DNA of 64,000 nt from Pratylenchus scribneri (GCA_030063045.1 JAQSEB010000091.1:1426001-1490000); one strand, 5' to 3'. Numbered from the stretch's first letter, positions 47,454-59,950 are shown. Numbers and translations are program-made. The notes: generated by a model from the sequence alone, not told the origin.

Positions 47454-50400
47454 ATGACAATTGACAAATCCAAAGCAGAAAGACGCCGATGCTTTTTCGA
47501 TATTCAGATCGATGGGGAGCCGGTTGGCCGCATTGTTATGGAACTGTTCGACGACATGGTTCCACGCACTACAGAGTAAGCCATTTGATTTGAATTCATT
47601 AACAAAATAAAACCTCAAATTTACAGGAACTTTCTGATGCTTTGCACCGGGCAAGCCGGCGTTGGCAAAGTGACGGGAAAGCCACTTCATTACAAAGGTT
47701 TTGCTAAATATTCAACAAAGCACTAATCTATCCATATATTTAGGTTCTTTGTTCCACAGAGTAATAAAAAATTTCATGGTCCAGGTAAATTCACTGACTT
47801 AGGAGTCAGAATCAAATCATAATTCAATTTGCAGGGTGGCGACTTTAGCGCCGGCAATGGAACTGGCGGTGAAAGCATTTATGGTGGTGTGTTCGAGGAC
47901 GAGGCGTTCATTGCCAAACATGATCAGCCATATTTGCTGAGGTTTTTGAGTTTTCCATCGAATGATTTATTATCATTTTAGCATGGCAAATCGCGGAAAG
48001 GACACAAACGGCTCACAATTCTTTATCACTACAAAGCCGGCGCCGCATTTGGATGGTATCCATGTCGTCTTTGGAAAGGTTTGGAATTGTCAAAATTTTG
48101 AAAACCTTTTGGAACTCAAAATTTTTGAAAACCTAAACCTTAACTTTTAGAACTCAAATGGAAAACCTCAATTTTTGAAAAACTTTCCACCATTCCAATG
48201 TATTTAAGGTGATCTCTGGACAAGAAGTTGTCACCAAAATCGAGAATCTCAAAGTGAGCACCAAAAGCAAACCAATCGCCGATGTGGTCATTGCGGGCTG
48301 TGGACAATTGATTAGGAAGAAAAAGGCAGCCGACGAAGAAGCGGAAGAGGAGACCGAAATCACGAAAGAAAGGTTTGCTTAAGAGAATTGAAAATTTCGA
48401 ACCAAAATATTATATCTTCAAATGGATGAAACTAAGGTTTTTAGAAGACTGTCGAAACCGTTACTTTGAAAATTATATATTTTTGATCCAATCCAATCTA
48501 ATAAAAATTAAAAAGCAATTAAACTATTACCCAATCGAATCTGGTCCAGATTTTGAACGAACCAAATGTCTGCTCCTCATAGGGTGACTCGTTATTTTTA
48601 ATCTATTTTAGGATTTATTAGGACCTTAAGATGATATTTTGGGAACCATCAACTATGGGGATGGCTTTCCGGTTTTTATTTTCAAAATATTTATCCACCA
48701 GGACCAGCCACCATTCAAAAAACCGAAAAGTAAAAAAAAGTTTTATGAGAAATAAGATAAATTTTAGATTTAATTTTCTATGAGAAATTGTAAGAATAAA
48801 AATTTTTCAAAAATATGGGCCTAATCATCCAATAAAACCACAATTTTCAGTTCATCAAGGAAAGCGCACAAAAAGGAGCGGAAGGAGAAGGAGAAAAGAT
48901 CATCAACAAAAAAGAAGGACAAGGATGAATTTGAGGAACAGACCAACGCAGTCGCAGAGACAGTGAAAAATGAGCCCGAGAATATTTCATCAGTGAAACC
49001 GGAGGATTTGCCCGAAGTGCCGGCCACCAACAAATTCTTGATGCGAAGGTTAACCTTTAAAATTAAGTTAAATTATAATTAGAATCTAGAAAAATTTAAA
49101 ACCTAGGTAGATTTGAAGACTAGATTTTAGAAATTTTAGGGTGAAAAATGATTAATTTTATTAAAAGACCGGTTAAAATATTAATATTTTCTTTATGAAA
49201 TTTTTTCAAAGTTCAAAGAATTATTAGAATTGCAAAAAATAGTCCAAATTAAATAACAAATCGGAATATTTGACCAATTTTTTGCAGATCAAAAACACCG
49301 CCCAATTCTGACAACAAAGCCGCTGGACGCAGTCGACAATCGACCAGGCAAACTACAGGCAGCCGTGGTGGCACTGTTCTTATCACCAAATCTGGACACC
49401 GGGTCAAGGGCAGGTAAACTGATTGAAGAATTTATTCAAATCATTTTGAATTTTACAGACTCTTCTTAAATCTAAGTATCAAATTCTATAGAAAAAGCCT
49501 TTTTTCTTAGTATTTTATCCAAAATCCAACACTCATAATCCATTCGATTTTATTATAAAACGGATTTTATAATTTATTATGACCACAATATGCCTATAAT
49601 AAGTTTTTCAAGAACTGGAGAAATTTTTTAAAATAAGAATTATCCTATCCTACGAAAAATTTTTCTATCTCTTTGAAAATATCCAAAAATTTAATATTAT
49701 TTAATTTCCTCATATTTGTCAAAAATTTTAGAGGTGCAATCCGTTTTCGAACCCCTTTATCCGACGAGGAGGATGTGCCGGCACGACATCGATCCAGAAG
49801 CCTGACACCGCCGCATTGGAAGCGAGAGGAGAATCGACTGATTTCACTGAAGGAATTGGACAAAAGAATAAAGGAGAAAATGGAAATGGAGGAACGGGAA
49901 AGGGAGGCGGCACAACGACAGGCGGCCAAAGCCACCAACGAAACGGAGACTTTCGGCTATCGATTGCCCGTGTTCCCACCGATGGTCACAACGGAGAAGT
50001 CGAGGCATGAAGATCAACGGGAAGAGAGACGAGGAGATCGGGGCAGGGTTGATGAACGGTCACCGCCACATATTCGTCGAAATGTAAGTTATCGAGATTT
50101 ACTGTAATTTTTGTACCGTATCTCTTTCTTGTTTTAACAGCTTGCCTTTATTTTTTTTAGATTTTTTCAAATTGGAATATTTTAATTTTATCAATTTTTC
50201 AATTGGAAATAGGCACAAAAAATTGAAAAACTATTTTTGGGAATTTTTTTATTTGAAAACCCAAAAGTTCGAAACAGTTTGACAAAAATAATTGAATTTT
50301 AAAATGTTTCGAAAATTAAATTTAAAGCTTATTTATTGTAGACGTATTATTTTAAAATAAAAATGAGATCAAATTTAAAAAAGTTTTAGAATATCAAAAA

Positions 50401-53400
50401 TTATCAAATCTTTGATTTTTAAACAATTCTGGAATTTTTCTGGAATCATATTTATAATCAATTCTATTAAAAATTTTAAATTTACTTAAATGCTGTAAAT
50501 TTAATTATTTTTTCCACTTTAAAGTCTCGCCAACGCGATCGGGAAAGTGCCGAACGCCATTGGCCAAATGATCGATATCAACGGGACCGAGAAAGAGACC
50601 GAGAACGGGACCAGCAGAATCGACACAGGGAAAGGGGAGAAGAACGAGGAGTGGAGAAACGGTTGGCCACAATCAGCAATGGAGAAGGGCGGGAACAAAG
50701 CAAAAAAGAGGAGGAAAGGGAGCGCGAGAATCGGTAAGTAGTGAAATGCAAAGTGGGAATTTTGAGGGTTTTGGCATAGTTTTTGGGCAATATCCTTACA
50801 ATTTCACCAAATCCATTCCATTCTTTTTTACAACACATTACGTATTTTAACCTTTTCATATAATTTAAATGATGAATCAACTTTTGGCTTTTCCCCACCC
50901 ACTTTTCTGCTAAAATGTATTCTCCCCATACATGGGCAAGGGGGGGGGGGATCACTTGGACCATTGCGAAGTGCGAAGTGGGGGGAGGGTCCAAAAAAAT
51001 TTTTTTGCGAAGTCCCTTTTTTGTATTTTGCGCCGCAGGCGAAAATTTCGGGCAAAAATTGCCGCGCAACGGCTAAAAATTGACTTCGCAAGGGAAAATT
51101 TGGCCAAAAATAGCCGCGCAGTGAAAAATTTCGGTCAAAAATTGCCGCGCAACGGCTAAAAATTGACTTCGCAAGGGAAAATTTGGTCAAAAATTGCCGC
51201 GCAGCGAAAAATTCAAACCAAAAATGGCCGCGCAGCGAAAAATTTTGGTCAAAATTGCCTCTGCGACTTCGCACCCCCTACCCCTAACACCCACTTCGCA
51301 CCTTCATCACCCCCCACCTGCGAAGTCCCCCCCCCCCCCCCCCCCCCCGGTACCCGCCCCCGATTGCGGCGTGGTGGGGGCTGGGGGGGGATGACCCCCC
51401 CCCCCCTTGCCCATCTGTGATTCTCCCCACATTGATAAATTCACTTTTCCCCCATAGACCACTTTTCTGTGAACATCTCTCTTAATTTCCGACCAAATCA
51501 TAACCAAACAGCCAATTAAATATATTTTTATTCCATATTTTGCTAAAAATGAAGTTCGTCTCATATATGGAATTTTTAGGGAAACAGGATCGGGAATTAG
51601 GCTTTAATCCTAATTTCTAAGGGAAAGTCAAATATCAAGCTCTCAAATCCATTTTCCATTTGGACAAATTTGACTTTTGGAAAAAAATCGTTTCTTTTAT
51701 AATAAAAAAGATATAAAAACCTTCCGGAATGAAACACAAAAATATGTTATATGCCTAAATAATATCATTTAATTTGTACAGACATCGAGATCAGCCAATG
51801 CCAAAAGTGGAACTAGACGATACGCCACCGAGGAAGAGAAGTCGTGAACGCAAAGAAGAAAGGGTGGAAGAAGAACGAAGACGAGACCATCGGAGCAGCC
51901 GAATGAAAGATCGAGACCAACAAAAACAACAAATGGAAGAACGCGAACGAAGTGATCGACGAGAATCCCGATCCCGAGATTTGGATGGCAATGATGGTGG
52001 ACATCGTCACCACCGAGGCAATGATGACAGGGAAGAGGGCAAACATCGAAGGCAACAAAATGATGGACGAGAACGGCACAGGGATGAGTCCAACGATAAT
52101 TATGGTGGAAGGGATCGGCGACACCGTGAATCACCCTCAACAGGCAGAGGAGGTCGGTTTTTGTGTTATGGTCTTTATTTGAAGATTTCATCTTGGACAT
52201 TCAGGGTAGATGGTACTTATACTTACTTATCAATTATCTTCCTCAAGAATGAAATTTTGGTTTCATTTTTCTTATTTAATTGTAAAACAATGAATTCCTT
52301 CAAATGAATAGGACTTTATTCATTACCGTACCTCATTTAGTTTAAATGTAAAAACAAAATTTCTCGATAAAAATTCTAAAATCATGATGAAAATTTATAA
52401 ATAAAAACGTGAAATGGAATTGAAAAAATAAAAATTTCAAATTTTCTCTTTTTTAATGAATTTTTACACATTATTGACTCTGGTTTTTCCATTTTAGGGA
52501 ATCTGGATCGACATCGCCGTGATGAGTTTTTGGAGAATGAACGCTCTGCTGGCCGAGATGATCGAAAAAGGGAGGATCATCGTGGAGGAGGAAGCTATCA
52601 TCGAGACAGCTCCGGGCATCGAGAAGGACGGCGACATGGCGAAAGGGAAAGAGGAGAAAGAAGCCGGGAACGAGATGAACGCCGAGTGGGCTCATCATCG
52701 AGACGAAGGGAAAATTTGGCAGAGGAAAGGGAAGAACAAAAAACAACAATTAATGTGAAAAGAGAATTCCGTGAGGAAGAAAGAATCAGCATCAAAATGG
52801 AAGAGGAAATGGTGGTCCAACAACAGGATGAGGATGAACGAAAGGAGAGTGTCGAAGAGGAGGAGGAAACGGTAGGCTGCAGTGTTTTTCTGTCCCTGGT
52901 TTTATCTGTCTCTCCTGTCCCTGTCTCTGTCCCTGGTGGCGGGACAGGGACAGATGGCAAATCTCTCTCTCCCAAAAATGCATCTCTCCTGTCCCTGTCC
53001 CCTGTCCCTGGTGGTGGGACAGGGACAGAGACAGGCAAAAAATCTGTCCCTAACAGGATCTGTCCTTAAAAAATGTCCTGTCTCTGTCCTGTCCCAATTT
53101 GCCAATGCCGGGACAGGAGAGATGGCCTGTCCTGTCTTTCTCGTAAATTACTCTGTCCTGTCTCTGTCCCTGTCTTTCAAAGCCGGGACAGGACAGGACA
53201 GAGACAGAGACAGGGTAGGACAGGACAGGCTTCGCAGGGACAGAAAAACACTGGTAGGCTGAAATTCATTAAATTTTTTAAATATTCCCAATTTTTTTTT
53301 ATGAAAATTCTTTAATTAGAAAAATTCTGGACCAAATTTAAATACTTTAATTGGGAATTAATTAATTAATTTATATACATTGTTAGATCTTAATATTAAA

Positions 53401-56189
53401 ATATCACCCACCACCCATGACATGCGTAGCATGGTGGTTTGATTATTGCCTTAAAGTAAAAAGGGACCAGGCACCAGGGTTTAAATCCCAATCTATGAAA
53501 AATTATTTTTTCTTTTTTAATTAAATTTTTACCCAAATAATTTTTGCAGTTAAATGAATATGATGAATTCGACGAAAGGGGGCCAGTTTTATTGGAGCCA
53601 TCGTATGAACAAGAAGTGGAAGAAAGAAGAGAAAATGACCGAAAAGAAAGAAGACAAATGGAAGAAGAAGGGGAAGAGGCATTGAAGAGAATGAGAGGAG
53701 GATACGAAAAAGAAGAAGGGCCAATGAAAATGAATGGAAATGCGAGGGAAATGACGGATGATGAACCCAAAAGCACAGTGGCCAAACGCCGAAGGGAAGG
53801 CGCTGACGAGGAAGAACATCACGGAAATGTGGCCAAAACAAGGAAAGTGAAGGAAGAAGAGAAACAACCACCAAAGGAGGAGCCGGTGCCCGAACCTGCG
53901 GATGAATCGCCGAAGAAAGTGCCGGCACCAATACCACCACCCACCCCAGAAATGATGGCGGCGATTGCATCGTTGGTGACCAATGAAAATGAACAGCAAA
54001 AAAGCACCGAAAATGTGGTTATGCGAAATTCAGTGGATTCAGAGCAGCAGCCAGAAAAGGTGGGTACACTTAAGAAGTGAATTGTATTACATATTAGGGG
54101 AGTACAAAATGGGAAGTGGATTAATTTGCGGATTAAAACTTAAAAGTGGGTAATGAAGGGAATAACTAGCAATTCTAAAATTTGCAATGAATTGAATTAA
54201 AAAATAAGACGCCGCCTCTGTTAGAGAAATTAAACCTTCGAAATTGGGGAAGTGGTAAAGCTGTAAGAGGTACCTTAAAAATTAAGCGATCGATAAGAAA
54301 TAAATAGATTGGGTTAGTTAATAATCAGATTAATTAGACGCAATAGCTCAGTTGGTAAAAATGTCCGCTTGTTTCCCATAAGTTGGCGGTTCTATTCCTA
54401 GCTACGGCAAATGATTTTTTTCATATTTTGTAATTAAAAATTATCGCAGTTTGGAGGATTCCTGAGGCATCAATTTCAATTTTTAGATTATCTTATTAGA
54501 GCCCTCTTAAATAGGAAAAAGCCTCGAAAAAAATTGTGAGGCACAAAATTGAAATCTATAAAAATATAAAAAGAATCAAAAATCACTAATATTTACCTAT
54601 CTGCTGATTTTTAATTTAAATATCTTCAGGTTCAAATTCCATCGTCGGTAATGATGCCCCAAGTCGAGCCAATGGAATCGGAAGAGGAAATGACAATGGC
54701 AACATCGCAACCGAAGCCCGAAAGATTCGTAAAAATTGATGAAGACGAATATGAGACGGAAAGTGACAATGATGAAAAGGAAGAAGAAGAGGATGCGAAG
54801 AAGGAGGAGGAAAAAGCCGCCATTGGTGATGGCAATGTTGATGTGAAAGTGGCGGCCGACACAACCACCAAAATTGAACCCAGAGAGCGTTCCAAATCGA
54901 AGAGTTCCTCCTCATCATCGGCAGCGACGGCCAAATCCAAATCCGGTGGCTCAAGCACCGGGCATTCATCAAAGAAGAGTAAGTTTGGAAGTGAATTAAT
55001 TTAAATTAGGATTAGGAGGGAAATATAGTTTAAAAAATTTTAAAAAATACCCAATAACAATTATCTGACCCCGCATAGAATTAAATCCCATTGACTTAAT
55101 TTGTCATTTTATAGTCATCTTCAATGATAGTTGGCCATATTTTATTTCTATAAGATTTTTGAAAACACTAAAAAAGGATATATGAATCAGCAGAAAAATA
55201 TTTACGGAATTGATTATTTTATTTCGGTTTATCATTATCATATAAATGGGCAATTTTTTTAATTAAGTTTTGGTCCCGTTCCCGTATATAGATACTTAAA
55301 AAATTTCTGTCTTGTCTTTTGATGAGCTCTAATTTATAATTTGATTTTTCGCTTTTCCTCTCCAAATTTAAAAATCTTATCAATTAAATAAATTAAAATT
55401 TTATTCAAAATTTTAAGGAGACGGTTCCACGTCAAGTTCAAGCAGTACAGGCGGCAGCAGTGGTGGCTCATCCCGTTCGCGTTCATCGAGTCGGTCCCAT
55501 TCCGATGGCAGTTCATCCTCATCCGGCTCATCTTCGGCCGCATCCTCGGCCAGCAAACGCAGAAGAAGCCGTTCTCGTTCGGTCACACCCCGCCGCCGGA
55601 GGCGCCACAGTTCTTCCCGTTCAAATCGTGGACGCCACCGGAGGAGTCGGAGTAATTCTCGGTAAGCAAAAAATTTTAATCGAACTCAGAATAAAAAAGA
55701 AAATTAACAATTATAATTAATTTAAAATCACAATACAAATAAAATAGTTCGAAAAATTATTTAAACATTTTTAATTTACTTTTTATTTCATCAAATATTC
55801 CCAATTTTAAGCCTCCGCCGTTCCCATCATCGTTCCCCCTCAACACGCAGACATTCACGAGACCGTAATCGCCGTCGCCGCAGCAGCTCATCTTCACGTG
55901 ATCGGCGCCGAAATCGATCCAGAAATGGTGGTGGAGGTGAGTCTAAATCATTAATTAAATTTAAACATCAAATAAAAATGCTAAAATAAATTTAATGATT
56001 AATTAAAAATGTCAAAATAAATTTATTCATTAACTAAAAATGCCCCCACATTTGACAGGTGGTGGCGCTGACCAAACCAAATGCTACAATTGCGGCCGTT
56101 ACGGACATTATGCCCGCGAGTGCACCGACAGAGACAACCGCCGCAGACGTTCGCGCAGTTATGGAAGCCGAGAACGACGCAGACATTAA
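47454..56189 (+). CDS. Large cyclophilin with RS/RE-rich region and C-terminal CCHC zinc knuckle
   Basis: Exons 47454-47575, 47627-47697, 47744-47784, 47835-47941, 47982-48078, 48209-48372, 48851-49048, 49288-49413, 49732-50083, 50525-50733, 51782-52152, 52498-52871, 53550-54059, 54630-54978, 55418-55661, 55812-55936, 56059-56189; 1196 aa in frame. Residues 1-180 are a cyclophilin prolyl isomerase with active-site blocks [15 protein letters not shown] and GSQFFITT. The usual drug-binding Trp position reads [12 protein letters not shown], so His replaces it. Then come KKxxK/E-rich and R-E/R-D/S-R dipeptide stretches as in nuclear speckle cyclophilins (PPIG/NKTR, C. elegans CYP-8), an acidic part, a Ser-Arg part, and [14 protein letters not shown], a zinc knuckle. 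It is probably a splicing-associated isomerase. The zinc knuckle is not usual for this family. Confidence 0.85.
50929..51419. mobile_element. GC-rich inverted-repeat element in cyclophilin intron 10
   Basis: Ends ATGGGCAAGGGGGGGGGG and CCCCCCCCCCCCTTGCCCAT pair. The direct repeat ATTCTCCCCA lies on both sides (50919-50928, 51420-51429), a 10-bp candidate target duplication. Inside are five or six copies of a roughly 30-bp unit with GCCGCGCAGCGAAAAATT, the same word as in the TAGGGTTGCGC elements. Poly-G/C runs make the exact length unsure. Confidence 0.7.
51718..51746. repeat. Single unit of the 29-bp satellite outside papilin
   Basis: ACCTTCCGGAATGAAACACA is one solitary unit of the papilin intron satellite, in cyclophilin intron 10. 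Confidence 0.75.
52880..53253. mobile_element. Non-autonomous hAT-like element at a splice donor, 8-bp TSD
   Basis: A 374-bp element with ends CAGTGTTTTTCTGTCCCTG and CAGGGACAGAAAAACACTG (perfect 19 bp) and exact duplication GTAGGCTG (52872-52879, 53254-53261). The interior is made of CTGTCCC / GGGACAG minisatellite in both orientations. The duplicated target begins with the GT donor of cyclophilin exon 12. Confidence 0.93.
53417..53515 (+). repeat. tRNA-derived insert, cyclophilin intron 12
   Basis: A box GTAGCATGGTGG, B box GGGTTTAAATCCC, then ATGAAAAATTATTTTTTC. Decayed but with both boxes. Confidence 0.55.
54337..54421 (+). repeat. tRNA-derived insert, cyclophilin intron 13
   Basis: A perfect A box (TAGCTCAGTTGG), near-consensus B box GGTTCTATTCC, then GCTACGGCAAATGATTTTTT. 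The anticodon arm does not fold normally. Confidence 0.7.
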
Positions 56190-56499
56190 ATGGCAAGAAG
56201 GAGGACAAAATTGAGGACTGAATTTTTAATATGATATTTTGCTTAAATTATTTCTTTCTATGTCCCCGACCATCATCAATAATACAAATTATTTTCTTTT
56301 TGTTCATTCAGTCCACACAAAAACTTCTCTCTAATTTTTATTTGCGATAAATTTGTTGGAATTACTGATTTAGCCCTATAATTCACTTGGTAATCCGGCA
56401 ATTGAAATTTCCACTTTCATGGGTCCATCTAATGAAAAATGGAATTAACTTTCTCCGGAATCATCGAACCACTGACAAAGGAAAAAAAACAATTCGCCG
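56190..56499. other. 3' flank of cyclophilin gene
   Basis: 310 bp; no gene. AATACAAAT near 56280 may serve as a weak poly(A) signal. No repeat recognised. Confidence 0.3.
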
Positions 56500-57374
56500 A
56501 CTGAATATGGTGGCCTTAAGACGGCGGGGAAAAATTTAGATATAAAATTATGAATTTATTGGAGGGCACACCTTTTTTAAACCATCAATGAATTGAATCA
56601 GAATTTGAAAAACAAACAGTACATTAAATTGTCCATTCCAGTCCATATATTTTGCCCGTTAAAGTGCATAATTTTTAAATTGATCAAAAGCAAATTTTAT
56701 ATCATTTTAATAGCCTAGACTATGTTCTTTATTGATATCAAATTTATTCAAAGAGGCCAATTTATACCCAAGTTATGGCCCAAAAATTCTCCCCCACCCC
56801 CATGCCAGAAAATGGATGCCATCGATGTTTTTTACCTCTTTAAAATTTTTAATTTTGTTTAAATCTCAAACAATTTATATATCCTTGTATAGCCTAGAAT
56901 CTTCGCTTTAATTTGATATAAAATTTATTTAATCTGGCCAATTTCTCACAAAGTTATGTCCCGAAAATGTCATTGCATTGCAATCAACTGAACTTTAATT
57001 AATGGTTTTTGCTCAATAAATTCCATAATTTTTTAACTAATCAAACAATTTCTATATCATTTTATAGCACAGAATCTGCCCTTTAATTTGATATAAAATT
57101 TATTCAAATAGGCCAATTTATGCCCGAGTTATGGCCCAAAAATGCTGTCCACTTCTCCTGGTTTTCATCCATGTGTTTTTGCCTATTAAGTTCTATAATT
57201 TTAATTAAATCAAAGAAATTTCTATATCATTTTATAGCCCAGAATTTGCCCTTTAATTTGATATAAAATTTATTTAATTCGGCCAATTTATTCCAGAGTT
57301 ATGGCCCAAAAATGCTGAGCACAATTCTTCCAATTGCCCTTTCATCCTTAAATAAAAGAAATTAAGTTCATCGT

Positions 57375-57447
57375 ACAGTGACCGCCTAGCGCATTGGTAA
57401 TGTGCTTGGGTGAAAGTGGCTCGGGTTCGATTCCCGGCCGGGGATTG
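57375..57447 (+). repeat. tRNA-like sequence, left palindrome arm
   Basis: A box TAGCGCATTGGTAATGTGC, with D stem GCGC/GTGC; T arm CTCGGGTTCGATTCCCGG; then GATTGTATTTTTCCC. The acceptor ends (GTGACCG / CCGGGGA) do not pair and U33 is missing, so a working tRNA is unlikely. Both Pol III boxes are intact. Confidence 0.65.
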
Positions 57448-57979
57448 TATTTTTCCCCCTGCTTCCTTGTTCGCATTGAAGTGATGTCGTTGCCTCTCAT
57501 GAACCAATAGAGTTAATACACAACTGCCGAGTCCCCGAGGGCTAGCCCTCCTCCAAAAGGAGTTTGGGGGCGATTAGGTACTGTGGGCCTCTTGGTTTGG
57601 GTTCCAAGACGGATACCATGCGGCACTATATGTGTCGGCGGACATGGGCCGACGTCCCCATTGGAGCATGAGAGGTGTCGATGTTCCCGATTTGTGGCTT
57701 GGAAGTTAGGGCCATCTTCCCTAATCGACCAAGAGCTAGACGAATATACTCAATGGAAGAACTGGCACGGTTACGCCGACATTGAGGAGCCCTCATTTTT
57801 AGCATTTTTTTTTCAAATTAAAATCATTATGGAATTGGAAATTTGGAGAAAAAAATATGAAACAAATGGATTTAAGTTGTATTTTGCCTTCGTTTTTGCA
57901 TATTTTTGCTTCATATTTCAGATGTTAATCATCGTAAGACATGGTGAATAGACTCATTTGATGCGCAAGAGTGGATTTA

Positions 57980-58446
57980 GTATAAAAATTTCAAATCCAA
58001 CTTATAATTGATAATAGCCCAAAAAGAATTGAGGAATATAAAGGGAAAGAGTTTTTTGGCCATATCTTTGCTGGATGGCCATTTATCGGACTCGAAATTG
58101 AAATTTTACCTGTTAATTCGACAATTGCGCGTCGAATGAGCTATGGCCAAGTATTATACCGAAATTTGGATTTAACCTTTAAATTCTCCATAATAGCCCA
58201 TTGGAATAAGATGAAGTGGTTTTTTGGCCATATCTTTGTTGGATGGCCATATATTTGATTCGAAATGAAAATTTTGCCTGTTAATTCGACCATTGCGCGT
58301 CGAATGAGCTATGGCCAAGTTGTTTATACCGGAATTTGGATTTAACCCTTAATCCTCCATAAAGCCTATTGGAATAAGGTGAAGTGGTTTTTTGGCCATA
58401 TCTTTGCTGGATGGCCATATATCGGAATCGAAATTGAAATCTAGAC
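57980..58446. repeat. Palindrome centre: three ~170-bp direct repeats
   Basis: GGCCATATCTTTGCTGGATG recurs at about 58059, 58231 (TTGTTGG form) and 58396, together with GCGCGTCGAATGAGCTATGG at about 58127 and 58296. The units are direct, not inverted. Confidence 0.8.
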
Positions 58447-58982
58447 TACTAAATCCACTCTTGCGCATCAAATGAGTCTATTCACCATGTCTTACGATGA
58501 TTAACAACTGAAATATGAAGCAAAAGTATGCAAAAATGAAGGCAAAATACAAATTAAATCCATTTGTTTCATCTTTTTTTTTCTCCAAATTTCCAATTCC
58601 ATAATGATTTTAATTTGAAAAAAAAATGCTAAAAATGAGGGCTCCTCAATGTCGGCGTAACCGTGCCAGTTCTTCCATTGAGTATATTCGTCTAGCTCTT
58701 GGTCGATTAGGGAAGATGGCCCTAACTTCCAAGCCACAAATCGGGAACATCGACACCTCTCATGCTCCAATGGGGACGTCGGCCCATGTCCGCCGACACA
58801 TATAGTGCCGCATGGTATCCGTCTTGGAACCCAAACCAAGAGGCCCACAGTACCTAATCGCCCCCAAACTCCTTTTGGAGGAGGGCTAGCCCTCGGGGAC
58901 TCGGCAGTTGTGTATTAACTCTATTGGTTCATGAGAGGCAACGACATCACTTCAATGCGAACAAGGAAGCAGGGGGAAAAAT

Positions 58983-59055
58983 ACAATCCCCGGCCGGGAA
59001 TCGAACCCGAGCCACTTTCACCCAAGCACATTACCAATGCGCTAGGCGGTCACTG
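58983..59055 (-). repeat. tRNA-like sequence, right palindrome arm
   Basis: Inverted copy of 57375-57447, identical over the A and B boxes. Confidence 0.65.
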
Positions 59056-59950
59056 GACGATGAACTTAATTTCTTTTATTTAAGGATGAAAGGGCAATTG
59101 GAAGAATTGTGCTCAGCATTTTTGGGCAATAACTCTGGGAATAAATTGGCCAAATTAAATAAATTTTATATCAAATTAAAGGGCAGGTTCTGGGCTATAA
59201 AATGATATAAAAATTTCTTTGATTTAAATAAAATTATAAAATTTAATTGGCAAAAACATATGGATGAAATCCAAGGGAAGTGGACAGCATTTTTGGGCCA
59301 TAACTGTGTGAAAAATTGGCCAAATTAAATAAATTTTATATCAAATTAAAGGGCAGGTTCTAGGCTATACAATTATATATAATTTGAAAGTATTTAACTA
59401 ATAGTATGCTATTTATAGTACAAAAACTTTTATTGAAATCTAGAGGAATGCATTGTTATTTTTGGGCCATAACTGTGTGAAAAATTGGCCAAATTAAATA
59501 AATTTTATATCAAATTAAAGAGCAGATTCTCGGCTATATAACCATATTTTTGATTATTTAAAAAAATTATCGAATTTATTGAGCAAAGAACATCGATGAA
59601 ATCCACTGGAAGTCGAAGATATTTTGAGCAATAATTCCACAAGAAATGAGCCAAATTGAAAATTTTTTATATTATTATAAAATGCTGATTCTTGGCAATA
59701 AAATCATATAATAATTTTAAAAATTATGATTTTTAATTGGAAAAAATCAACGATGAAATCCAATGGGGAATGTAATGGATTTTTGGCCATAACTCAGGAA
59801 GAAATTGGCCAAATTAAATAAATTTTAAATCAAATGAAAGAGTAAATTTTAGGCTATTTTAATATATAAAATATGTTTGGACTAAATTAAAATGATCGGT
59901 TCTAATTAATGAAGAACATCAGTGAGATCTAGGGAAGAGGGACGGCGGCC

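Larger units (their letters stand above)
56500..59950. repeat. 3.4-kb palindrome with roughly 170-bp satellite arms
   Basis: Left arm about 56500-57979 and right arm about 58447-59950 are inverted copies around a 467-bp centre. The inner 690 bp of each arm (57290-57979, 58447-59140) differ by only a few bases and hold a tRNA-like sequence and a GC-rich block (GGGCTAGCCC, GGAGTTTGGGGGCGATTAGG). The outer parts are four to five degraded 170-180-bp units with TTTAATTTGATATAAAATTT and GTTATGGCCCAAAAATGCTG, on opposite strands in the two arms. No transposase is seen. Confidence 0.85.

Noticed and set aside
51813..52124. Minus-strand frames opposite the RS/RE-rich cyclophilin exons
   Set aside because: Repetitive GAA/CGA codons leave the reverse strand open; no independent evidence.
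52598..53262. Frames crossing the CTGTCCC repeat
   Set aside because: They read exon 12 of the cyclophilin gene in other frames and then the transposon minisatellite.
57375..57447. Functional nuclear tRNA
   Set aside because: Acceptor strands do not pair and the anticodon loop lacks T at position 33, although A and B boxes are good.
57583..58848. Frames of 122 and 115 aa with the same start (MGLLVWVPRRIPCG)
   Set aside because: They are the two arms of the palindrome. The C-termini drift apart through frameshifts, and the region looks like structured non-coding repeat DNA.
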